DNA of 64,000 nucleotides from Actinomadura sp. WMMA1423 (lineage in GTDB: Bacteria; Actinomycetota; Actinomycetes; Streptosporangiales; Streptosporangiaceae). How positions within the stretch are numbered: the first letter of the stretch is position 1; each line of letters opens with the position of its first letter. A model generated the notes under the pieces. It was not told the DNA's origin, did no database searches, and saw only the letters and a program-made list of their open reading frames with translations. Shown in pieces: positions 50,375 through 57,753 of this stretch. Location of the stretch: NCBI RefSeq assembly GCF_006547145.1, contig NZ_CP041244.1:1426001-1490000 (forward strand). The letters run 5' to 3'. Made by a program: the position numbers and the translations under genes.

Positions 50375-53039
50375 CCAGATCGGTGATGGCGATGACGATC
50401 CCGGATTCCACGATGTCGGCGAGCTGGCGGCGGCCGCTCACGCCGAGTTTGCGGTACACCCGCGTGAGGTGCTGCTCGACCGTGCTGATGGTGATCCACA
50501 GTTTGCGGCTGATGTCCCGGTTGGAGTGCCCCGACGCCGCGAGCACCGCGACCCGCCGTTCCGCCTCGCTGAGGATGTGCTCCAGGGGGTCGGCGCCGGG
50601 CTCCGGCTCGGAGCGCCGGGCGATCCCGGTCCCGGGCTCGCCGTGCAGGCGGTGGAGCACGGCCTTAGTACGTTCCAGCTCCAGGGTGTCGCCGACCCGC
50701 TCCAGCTCGTCGGCCGACTCCCGCAGGAGGTCCGCCCGGCGGGCGGGATCGCCGGCCTCGGCGAACACCCGCAGCGCGACCCCGCGGAACCGCGTGCGGG
50801 GCGAGTCGTCCAGGTAGAGCGACATGAGGTCCCGCGCCTCCTCCGCCCTGCCCAGCCTCAGCTTCGCCTCGGCCATCCCGATCTCGATCGGCGCGAGCGC
50901 GGACACGTCCAGCCGCCTGTCCCGCACCGCCCGCTCGCAGGCGTGGAGGTCGGCGAGGGCGGCCAGCGGCGACCCGGTGGCCAGCGCGTACCGCGCGCGG
51001 GCGAAGAGGTAGCGGACCCCGACCGTGGTCGCGTACATCCCGTCAGGGACGAGGTACCGCAGCTTCTCGGCGGCGGACGCGTGCTCTCCGCGCGCGCCGT
51101 CCGCCTCGAGGAGGCAGGCCATCGGGTAGCCGACCAGGACGCCCCACTCCTGGGGGCGCAGCAGTGAGAGCGCCGCGGTCGCCTGGAGCGAGGCGCCGCA
51201 CGGGTCGCCCGCCAGGAGGGAGATCTCCGAGCGGACCGCGTTCAGGAAGGCCCGCCAGGTGGTGCCCCGCCGCCGCTCGGCCTCGGCGATCAGCAGGTCG
51301 CACCATTCGGCCGCCAGCCTGGTCTCGTTCCCGTGCGCCAGCGCGACCAGCGCCGTCGCCAGCGCCTCGATGGAGACGTCGCTGAGCGGGCAGTTCTGGA
51401 GGATGTGGCCGGCGCCGTCCACGACCTCTCTGCTTCCTCCGCGGGACCACAGCGAGCCCATCGCGTCGGCGACGACCGTCCAGGGCTCGCCCGAGGGGGT
51501 GAGGAGCTCGTGCATCGCCTCCCGGGCCGGGCCCCCCGAGGGGCCGTAGTACCAGGCGAGCCCGAGCCGCAGCTCCGCGGCGGTGCGGGGGTCGAGCATC
51601 GCCTCGTCGGCCACGAGCTGCTTCAGGGCGCGCTCCACCGCGTCGGAGTCGCCGCGCCACAGGCCGTTGCGGATCTCCGTCCTCGCCTCGCGCGGAGTGC
51701 GCGGCTCCAGCCGCGCCGTGGTCCGGGCGACGGCCAGGTACGCCGCGGAGGCGCACGGGTTGACCCGCCAGGTCACCTCGGCGAGCGACTGCACGAGCGC
51801 GACGCGTTCGACCTCGTCCCGGCCCGATCTGAAGGCGAGCTCCAGGTAGACCTCGGCGCGTTCGGGCCGGTCGGCGGCCATCGCCTCGCCCGCGGCGTCG
51901 CGCAGGACCTGCATGGCCCAGCCGCCTGGGGCGCTGTCGGCCGAGACGAGGTGGTCGGCGACGGCCATCACCGGCGCGCCGCGCTGGTACAGCAGTTCGG
52001 CGGCGCGCAGATGCATCCAGGCCAGCTCCCGGGGGGCGAGGCCCTCGCGCACCGCCGAGGCGACGGGCTCGTGGGCGAACCGCCCGTCCGCGTACAGTCC
52101 CGCCGCGGTGAGGATCTGGACGACCTCGCCCGTGTACTCGACCCTGGTCCGCAGCAGCCTGGCCGCAAGTGACGGGTCGGCGTGCTCGCCCAGGATCGCG
52201 AGCACGCGGGCGACCTCCAGCAGCTGGGGCTCCCAGCGGTGCATCACCGCCAGCGCCGCGCGGCCCGTCTCCGGGCCCGGCACCGGAAGGCCGCGCTCGT
52301 CGCACACGCCGGTGCGGTAGTCCTCGATGAGGGCCCTGACCACCATCGGGTTGCCGCCGCTCAGCTCCATCAGGCGGGGGACGAGCCTCGCCGCCTGCTT
52401 GGCCCCCACGGCCTCGGCGGCCATGCGGGCGACCGCGTCCCGGGGCAGGCCGCCGAGCCGGATCTGCTTGTACGGCCTGCGGGCCAGCTCGGCGCAGAAG
52501 GCCGAAAGGGTCTGCTTCGGCCGGTCCCAGACGTTGAGCACGACGGTGATCGGCGCCCGGCCGATTCGCTGGTGCAGGCGGAGCAGGAACCGCAGAGAGG
52601 CGCTGTCGGCGAACTGGACGTCGTCCACGCAGATCACCACCGGCCGCTCGCGTGCGCGTTCCAGGAACAGGGCGCAGGCCTCCCGGACGAGCGAGTCGGT
52701 CATGGTGGCCGCCTCCGCGATCCCGTCGCGGCGACCGCCCCCGGCCGGCGCGCTCGGGACGCCCTCGGCGGCGAAGGCCTCGGCCTCGCGCACCAGCCCG
52801 GCGCTGCAGAGCAGCTGATCGATCACACCGCCGCGCAGGGGCCGCTCGGACAGCGACCCGGTCGCGCTGAAGGTGAGGGCGCCGGCCTCCCCCGCCAGGC
52901 GCACGAACTCCCTCAGGAGTTCGGTCTTGCCGCTGGCCATGCCCCCACGGACGAGAGCCAGCGCGCCGTCTCCGGCGACCGCGCTCTCATAAAGGTCGAC
53001 TAAGACCTCTAATGCCTTTCCGTGCCCCCGTCGTATCAC
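50361..53039 (-). CDS. LuxR-family (LAL) regulator with two TTA codons
   Basis: An 892-residue LAL regulator: N-terminal ATPase with Walker A GGMASGKT (about 32-39) and Walker B PVVICVDDVQFAD; a long helical/TPR-like middle; C-terminal LuxR HTH (LSEAERRVAVLAASGHSNRDIS.., STVEQHLTRVYRKLGV). GTG 53039 is chosen because GGAGG lies 9 bp upstream. Residues 10 and 13 are encoded by TTA (53009-53012 and 53001-53003 regions), a codon that in many actinomycetes requires the bldA tRNA, so production is probably developmentally gated. It lies at the edge of the PKS genes and is the likely pathway activator (inference). Confidence 0.93.
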   Translation of the reverse strand: MIRRGHGKALEVLVDLYESAVAGDGALALVRGGMASGKTELLREFVRLAGEAGALTFSATGSLSERPLRGGVIDQLLCSAGLVREAEAFAAEGVPSAPAGGGRRDGIAEAATMTDSLVREACALFLERARERPVVICVDDVQFADSASLRFLLRLHQRIGRAPITVVLNVWDRPKQTLSAFCAELARRPYKQIRLGGLPRDAVARMAAEAVGAKQAARLVPRLMELSGGNPMVVRALIEDYRTGVCDERGLPVPGPETGRAALAVMHRWEPQLLEVARVLAILGEHADPSLAARLLRTRVEYTGEVVQILTAAGLYADGRFAHEPVASAVREGLAPRELAWMHLRAAELLYQRGAPVMAVADHLVSADSAPGGWAMQVLRDAAGEAMAADRPERAEVYLELAFRSGRDEVERVALVQSLAEVTWRVNPCASAAYLAVARTTARLEPRTPREARTEIRNGLWRGDSDAVERALKQLVADEAMLDPRTAAELRLGLAWYYGPSGGPAREAMHELLTPSGEPWTVVADAMGSLWSRGGSREVVDGAGHILQNCPLSDVSIEALATALVALAHGNETRLAAEWCDLLIAEAERRRGTTWRAFLNAVRSEISLLAGDPCGASLQATAALSLLRPQEWGVLVGYPMACLLEADGARGEHASAAEKLRYLVPDGMYATTVGVRYLFARARYALATGSPLAALADLHACERAVRDRRLDVSALAPIEIGMAEAKLRLGRAEEARDLMSLYLDDSPRTRFRGVALRVFAEAGDPARRADLLRESADELERVGDTLELERTKAVLHRLHGEPGTGIARRSEPEPGADPLEHILSEAERRVAVLAASGHSNRDISRKLWITISTVEQHLTRVYRKLGVSGRRQLADIVESGIVIAITDLVSNS

Positions 53040-53159
53040 AGCCGGTTTCCTCCACGACGTGCTTGCCAAGATCGCAATCAGAGCGCGGCTTCGTACACCA
53101 CTGTCCGCCCGGCACGCAGGATAACCGCGGACATCCTCGACAGGGAAGCATAAAAACCA

Positions 53160-53172
53160 CTACCGAGAGTTG
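53160..53172. promoter_or_regulatory. Recurrent TAC-N5-GTA-like motif, copy 5
   Basis: CTACCGAGAGTTG. It shares CTACCGAGAGT, then GATCG and CTTT at similar spacing, with the copy at 33312, and is followed by a TATATA box. Confidence 0.4.
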
Positions 53173-53401
53173 CGATCGAGGCACTTTAAGGTATATACAG
53201 CAGAGGCTGTGAGGCGGATATGCCCGCAACCTCAGGCAATCCTGAGACGTTGAGTGAGCGGCGTCGGACCTTCTCTGTCCGCATCTGGCCTACCCCCCCT
53301 TGACCAAGCAAGTCGCCGCGATAGGGGTTCCGGTTCAGTTGGAAATCCTCAAGGATCGGCGCATGAGCACCGTGGACCCGGGAGCCCTCGAGAAGGGAGG
53401 C

Positions 53402-53425
53402 GGGATGTGACCCCCATCACATCCC
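53402..53425. promoter_or_regulatory. Perfect inverted repeat upstream of the fkbG-like gene
   Basis: GGGATGTGA-CCCCCA-TCACATCCC, 9-bp arms and a 6-bp spacer, ending 10 bp before ATG 53436. Its symmetry and place suggest an operator or a translation-blocking hairpin; there is little room for a ribosome site. Confidence 0.55.
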
Positions 53426-53435
53426 ATGCGAGCCG

Positions 53436-54101
53436 ATGGCCAACCAACTCACCGGCACCGGCGAACTACTCGCCTACATCCGGGACGTTTCCCTCCGCGA
53501 CGATCCCCTGCTGCGCGAACTGCGCGATTGCACCGCCGAACTCCCCGCGGGCGGGGCCCTCCAGGTGATGGCGGAGGAAGGCCAGTTCCTCGGGCTCCTC
53601 GTCGGCCTCGCGGGTGCGTCGAGGGTCCTGGAGCTGGGGACCTTCACCGGTTACAGCACGCTGTGCATGGCACGCGCGCTCGCCCCTGGCGGACGCCTCC
53701 TGACCTGCGACATCAGCGACAGATGGACCTCGATCGCGGCACCGTTCTGGGAGCGGGCGGGCGTGGCCGACCGCATCGAGCAGAGGATCGGGCAGGCGGC
53801 CGCGCTGCTCGCCGAACTGGCCGCCGAGCCCGGCGGGCCGGGCTCGTTCGACGTCGTCTTCATTGACGCCGACAAGGTCAATTACGCGGCCTATTACGAG
53901 GCGTCGCTGACGCTGGCGCGGGCCGGCGGACTGATCGTCTTCGACAACACCCTCTTCTTCGGCAGGGTCCTCGATCCGGCCGCCCGCGACGCCGACACCG
54001 AGGCGATCAGAAAATTGAACAAACAACTATTTCAAGATGAACGTGTAGATATCTCGCTTCTTCCGTTCGCCGACGGGATAACGCTCGCCCGGAAGCGCTG
54101 A
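53436..54101 (+). CDS. fkbG: Methoxymalonyl-ACP O-methyltransferase
   Basis: A 221-residue class I, metal-dependent O-methyltransferase of the CCoAMT type: [19 protein letters not shown] (motif I), [27 protein letters not shown] (metal Asp), [12 protein letters not shown] (metal Asp-Asn). FkbG methylates the 2-hydroxyl of the ACP-bound precursor. Identification rests on the fkbHIJK set next to it. Unusual: residues about 191-206 are encoded by AT-rich codons (AAA, TTG, CAA, CTA, TTT, GTA), unlike the rest of the gene. It is convergent with fkbH. ATG 53436 is preceded by no clear ribosome site. Confidence 0.88.
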   Translation: MANQLTGTGELLAYIRDVSLRDDPLLRELRDCTAELPAGGALQVMAEEGQFLGLLVGLAGASRVLELGTFTGYSTLCMARALAPGGRLLTCDISDRWTSIAAPFWERAGVADRIEQRIGQAAALLAELAAEPGGPGSFDVVFIDADKVNYAAYYEASLTLARAGGLIVFDNTLFFGRVLDPAARDADTEAIRKLNKQLFQDERVDISLLPFADGITLARKR

Positions 54102-54103
54102 AT

Positions 54104-54145
54104 GATCGGTTCCGCATCCCAGAGAACCGGGATACGGAACCGATC
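54104..54145. terminator. Bidirectional hairpin between fkbG and fkbH
   Basis: 17-bp arms (GATCGGTTCCGCATCCC with its near-complement, one mismatch) and an 8-nt loop, starting 2 bp after the fkbG stop and 18 bp beyond the fkbH stop. Confidence 0.8.
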
Positions 54146-54162
54146 TCCAACCGGATGGCCGG

Positions 54163-55245
54163 TCAGCGGGCCCCGGCGAGATCCGGAGCGACCAAGGTCA
54201 TCGTTCCGGGGTCGGGAGGCGGGGCGGGAACGAGGTGGAGCCGGTCCACCTCCGGGTCCGGAAGCTCTTCCGCGAGCGACTCGAGGCATTGGCATCCGTC
54301 ATTCCCGTACCCGGCGAACCGGTAGGCGATCTCCATCATCCGATTGCGTCCGGTGGGCCGGAAATCGGCCGCCAGGTGAACGCCGGCGCGGTGCGCCTCG
54401 CCCGCCAGCCAGTTGAGCAGAACCGCCCCCGCACCGAAGGAGACCACCCGGCAGGACGTCGCGATCAGCTTCAGATGCCAGACCGGCTCGTGGAACTCCA
54501 GCAGCACGACCCCGACGGCGCCGTGCGGACCGAACCTGTCGCGCATGGTGACGATGAGGACCGCATGGCCCGGATCACCGATGAGGTCCCGGAGCCGCGC
54601 GTCGGAGTAGTACACCCCGGTCGCGTTCATCTGGCTCGTCCGCAGGGTCAACTCCTCCACCCGCGCCAGGTCCTCCTCCCCGGCCCGGCCGATCGTCATC
54701 ACCAGGTCCAGCGTGCGGAGGAACTCCTCGTCCGGGCCGGGGAAGGCGTCGCGGTCGGCCTGGCGCCGGAAGGACGCCTGGTACATCTGGCGGCGGCGCC
54801 GCGAGTCCGCGGTCACCGCCCGGGGCTTGAACTCCGGGAGGCTCGCCAGCGAGCCCGCCAGGTCGGCCGGGTAGCAGCGCACGTCGGGCAGGCGCAGTTC
54901 CACCTCCGCGCGCTCGGAGGGCAGGTCGTCGACGAAGGCGACCGTCGTGTAGGCGAAGTTCAGCTCGTCGGCGATCGCGCGGACCGAGTCCGACTTGCGC
55001 CCCCAGCCGATCTTCGGGAGCACGAAGTACTCGGCGAGGCCGAATTCCTCGAGCCTCCCCCACGCCTCGTCGTGCTCGTTCCTGCTCGCGACCGACTGCA
55101 GGACGCCGTGCTCGTCGAGCGTCCGGACGGTGCGCCGGACCTCGTCCGCGACCCGCAGGTCGTCGCCCTCCAGCAGGGTGCCCTTCCACAGGGTGTTGTC
55201 GAGGTCCCAGACCAGGCACTTCACCATCGTCGGCTCGTCGGTCAC
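54163..55245 (-). CDS. fkbH: FkbH-like glyceryl-ACP loading enzyme (HAD domain)
   Basis: A 360-residue protein: HAD phosphatase motif WDLDNTLW (Asp14, Asp16), the VDDLPSERAEVE second motif, then a GNAT-like C-terminal domain with RTSQMNATGVYYS, the FkbH hallmark. It takes 1,3-bisphosphoglycerate and loads a glyceryl unit on the ACP, the first step to methoxymalonyl-ACP. ATG 55245 or 55227. It is 13 bp after the fkbI stop, in the same operon. Confidence 0.92.
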   Translation of the reverse strand: MTDEPTMVKCLVWDLDNTLWKGTLLEGDDLRVADEVRRTVRTLDEHGVLQSVASRNEHDEAWGRLEEFGLAEYFVLPKIGWGRKSDSVRAIADELNFAYTTVAFVDDLPSERAEVELRLPDVRCYPADLAGSLASLPEFKPRAVTADSRRRRQMYQASFRRQADRDAFPGPDEEFLRTLDLVMTIGRAGEEDLARVEELTLRTSQMNATGVYYSDARLRDLIGDPGHAVLIVTMRDRFGPHGAVGVVLLEFHEPVWHLKLIATSCRVVSFGAGAVLLNWLAGEAHRAGVHLAADFRPTGRNRMMEIAYRFAGYGNDGCQCLESLAEELPDPEVDRLHLVPAPPPDPGTMTLVAPDLAGAR

Positions 55246-55258
55246 GGCCGCTCCCCCG

Positions 55259-56377
55259 TCATCCCGTCGCCACGGCGTGCTCGGCGAGGATCAGCTGGCA
55301 GATCTCGCTGCTGCCCTCGATGATCTCCATCAGTTTCGCGTCGCGGTACGCGCGGGCCACCACGTGCCCGTCGTGGGCCCCGGCCGACGCCAGCACCTGG
55401 ACGGCGGACGCGGCCCCCTTCACCGCCTGGCTCGCACCGGTGTGCTTGGCGAGGATCGTGGCCACGACGAGGTCGGCCGAGCCCGCGTCCCAGCAGCGGC
55501 TCGCGTGCTCGCAGATCCGCGTGGCCGCCTGCTCCGCGACGAACAGCTCCGCCAGATGCCTCGCCACCAGCTGGTGTTCGGCCAGCGGCCTGCCGAACTG
55601 CCGGCGCTTGGCGGCATGCCGGGTCGTCGCGCGCAGGCACGCGCGCAGGATGCCGACGCACCCCCAGGCGACCGACATCCGCCCGTAGGCCAGGGCGGTG
55701 GTCACCAGCATGGGAAGCGAGTAGGACGTCCCGCCGAGCAGGGCGTCCAGAGGCAGCCGCACCGAGTCGAGCGTCACGTCGGCGTGCCCGGCGGCGCGGC
55801 AGCCGAGCGGGTCGCCCACTCGCCGCACCCGCACCCCGGGGGCCGTCGTCGGGACGACGACGGCGCCGGCGCCGTCCTCGTGGTGTCCGACGATGACGAG
55901 GAAGTCCGCGTAGCAGGCGGCGGTCACCCAGACCTTCGCCCCGTCCACCACGAGCTCGCCGTCCTCGCGCCGGATCGTGGTGGTCATGGCCGACAGGTCG
56001 CTGCCGGCGCCGGCCTCGCTGAACCCGATGGCCGCCAGCCTGCCCTGGACGAGGTCGCTCAGCAGCGCCTGCCGCTGCCCGGAGTCCGCGAGGCGGCCGA
56101 TCGTCCAGGCGGCCATGCCCTGCGACGTCATGACGCTGCGCAGGGAGCTGCACAGGCTGCCGATCCGCGCGGTGGCCTCACCGGTGTCCAGGCTGCCCGC
56201 GCCGATGCCGCCGTACCGCGCGTCCACCTGCGGGCACAGCATTCCCCGGGAGCCGAGGTCGCGCAGCAGGTTCCGGGGGATCGAGCCGGCCCGGTCCCAT
56301 TCCTCGGTCTGGTCGCCGACGAGCATCACCAGCCGGTCGAACTCGTCGGCCAGGCGCTCAGCCGTCGCCGTCATCAT
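55259..56377 (-). CDS. fkbI: FkbI-like acyl-ACP (acyl-CoA) dehydrogenase
   Basis: A 372-residue acyl-CoA-dehydrogenase-fold flavoprotein: GFSEAGAGSDLSAM (FAD/substrate loop), KVWVTAACYADF, RRQFGRPLAEHQLVARHLAEL, and IIEGSSEICQLILAEH at the C-terminus. In the cassette it oxidises the hydroxyacyl-ACP, working with FkbK. The start is uncertain among GTG 56383, ATG 56377 and ATG 56374; all overlap the ACP gene's end. Confidence 0.92.
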   Translation of the reverse strand: MMTATAERLADEFDRLVMLVGDQTEEWDRAGSIPRNLLRDLGSRGMLCPQVDARYGGIGAGSLDTGEATARIGSLCSSLRSVMTSQGMAAWTIGRLADSGQRQALLSDLVQGRLAAIGFSEAGAGSDLSAMTTTIRREDGELVVDGAKVWVTAACYADFLVIVGHHEDGAGAVVVPTTAPGVRVRRVGDPLGCRAAGHADVTLDSVRLPLDALLGGTSYSLPMLVTTALAYGRMSVAWGCVGILRACLRATTRHAAKRRQFGRPLAEHQLVARHLAELFVAEQAATRICEHASRCWDAGSADLVVATILAKHTGASQAVKGAASAVQVLASAGAHDGHVVARAYRDAKLMEIIEGSSEICQLILAEHAVATG

Positions 56378-56702
56378 CGCCACGCAGACGCCGGACGAGC
56401 GCGCTCATCCGCTCGATGGTCCGGAAGTTGTCCAGCTTGAGGTCGGGGCCCACGATGACGACGCCGTAGAGCTGCTCCAGGTGGACGACCAGCTCCATCG
56501 CGAACATCGACGTCACGAGCCCGGAGGCGAACAGGTCGTAGTCGATCGCCACCGTCGTCTTCGTCCGGGTCTCCAGGAACCGCGTGAGCTCCTCCTGGAG
56601 GTCCTCGTCGGTCGCGGGGCCGGCCTGCCCTCCCGCTGTCGTCCGGTCCGCGGTCGTCCGGTCCGGGCTCGTCCGGTCCGTGGTCATCCGGTCCGTGGTC
56701 AT
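56358..56702 (-). CDS. fkbJ: FkbJ-like acyl carrier protein
   Basis: A 114-residue carrier protein; the phosphopantetheine Ser sits in FASGLVTSMFAMELV, and helices follow to about residue 108. It holds the glyceryl to methoxymalonyl intermediates. Residues 1-25 are a five-residue tandem repeat (MTTDR, MTTDR, TSPDR, TTADR, TTAGG) not seen in typical FkbJ proteins, so ATG 56702 may be used or an internal start. The start overlaps the fkbK stop by one base. Confidence 0.88.
   Translation of the reverse strand: MTTDRMTTDRTSPDRTTADRTTAGGQAGPATDEDLQEELTRFLETRTKTTVAIDYDLFASGLVTSMFAMELVVHLEQLYGVVIVGPDLKLDNFRTIERMSALVRRLRGDDDGDG
56628..56702 (-). repeat. Five 15-bp tandem units in the fkbJ 5' end
   Basis: On the minus strand, two identical units (ATGACCACGGACCGG) are followed by three diverged units, in frame. 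The repeat could arise by slippage and makes the start uncertain. Confidence 0.8.
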
Positions 56703-57565
56703 CACGATGCCTCTCGGTAGTCGAAGAACCCGCGGCCGCTCTTGCGGCCGAGGTCGCCGCGGCGGACCATGTCCAGCAGCACGTCGCAGGGCCGGCAGGC
56801 CGGGTCCCCGGTGCGCTCGTACAGGGCGCCGAGCGAGTCCGCGAGGTTGTCCAGGCCGATCAGGTCGGCGGTCCGCAGCGGTCCCGTGGGATGCCCGAGG
56901 CACCCGCGCATGAGCGCGTCGACCTGCTCGGCGGTCGCGGTCCCCTCGCCGACCAGCCGCGCCGCGCTGTTGATCATCGGGTGGAGCAGCCTGCTGGTGA
57001 CGAAGCCCGGTGCGTCGCGGACCACGACCGGCGTGCGCCCGAGCCCGGCCAGCAGCGCGCGGACGGCCTCGAGCGTCCTCCCGCCGGTCTGCGGGCCGCG
57101 CGCGACCTCGGTCATCCCGATGAGGTAGGGCGGGTTCATGAAGTGGGCGCCCACCAGGTCCGCGGGCCGGGGCAGCCACCGCGCCATCTCGTCGATCGGG
57201 ATGCCCGAGGTGTTGCTGATCACGGGGGTCCCCGGCGGGACCGCCGCCATGGCGGCGGTGAGGGCCTTGGCCTTGTCCTCGGCGTTCTCGGTGACGGCCT
57301 CGATGACCGCGGTCGCGGCGGCGGGAGCGGGGATCTCGGTGGCCCCGGTCAGCTCCGCCGGGGACCGGCCCTCGGGTAACGCGTCCATGAGCTGGGCGTG
57401 CCGCACCTTGGTCCGGACGGCGGCCGACGCCGCCGCGAGGCGGGCCGCGTCGACCTCGACCAGGGTCACCGGGACCCCATGGCCCAGGGCCAGCGCCGCG
57501 ATCCCCGAGCCCATGGTCCCGCCGCCGAGCACGAGCAGCCGGTGAGCGCCGCCGGCGGTCGTCAT
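56702..57565 (-). CDS. fkbK: FkbK-like 3-hydroxyacyl-CoA/ACP dehydrogenase
   Basis: A 287-residue NAD-dependent dehydrogenase: GGGTMGSGIAALAL (NAD loop), VIEAVTENAEDK, SNTSGIPIDEMA (catalytic Ser/Asn region), GAHFMNPPYLIGMTEV (catalytic His), and FVTSRLLHPMINSAARLVGEG. In the cassette it oxidises glyceryl-ACP before FkbI and FkbG act. It starts the fkbKJIH operon; the gap of 188 bp to the MFS gene contains a hairpin and presumably its promoter. Confidence 0.92.
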   Translation of the reverse strand: MTTAGGAHRLLVLGGGTMGSGIAALALGHGVPVTLVEVDAARLAAASAAVRTKVRHAQLMDALPEGRSPAELTGATEIPAPAAATAVIEAVTENAEDKAKALTAAMAAVPPGTPVISNTSGIPIDEMARWLPRPADLVGAHFMNPPYLIGMTEVARGPQTGGRTLEAVRALLAGLGRTPVVVRDAPGFVTSRLLHPMINSAARLVGEGTATAEQVDALMRGCLGHPTGPLRTADLIGLDNLADSLGALYERTGDPACRPCDVLLDMVRRGDLGRKSGRGFFDYREAS

Positions 57566-57690
57566 CGCACCTCCCGAACGTGCCGCACGAGTCCGGCGCG
57601 CACCCCGGCGGCGTCCGCATTGCCGGCCGGTTCCCGCCAGGACTCTCGCAAACTAACCAGACGAATGATCACCGACAACCCCTAAGATTG

Positions 57691-57707
57691 AGCCCCGAAT
57701 AGGGGCT
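57691..57707 (-). terminator. Short hairpin after the MFS gene
   Basis: AGCCCC-GAATA-GGGGCT, 6-bp arms, about 50 bp past the MFS stop and ahead of the fkbK gene. Confidence 0.45.
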
Positions 57708-57753
57708 GGATTTCCCGGATCCACCGGCCGCCCCCGAATGGGCGAGCGGTGTT

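Larger units (their letters stand above)
53040..53435. promoter_or_regulatory. Divergent region, LAL regulator / methoxymalonyl O-methyltransferase
   Basis: 396 bp with a moderate AT-rich patch (about 53145-53200, including GTATATACAG). It holds a recurrent TAC-N5-GTA motif copy (53160-53172), a 15-codon frame with AAGGA site (53363-53410) and a perfect inverted repeat just before the methyltransferase gene. Confidence 0.5.
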
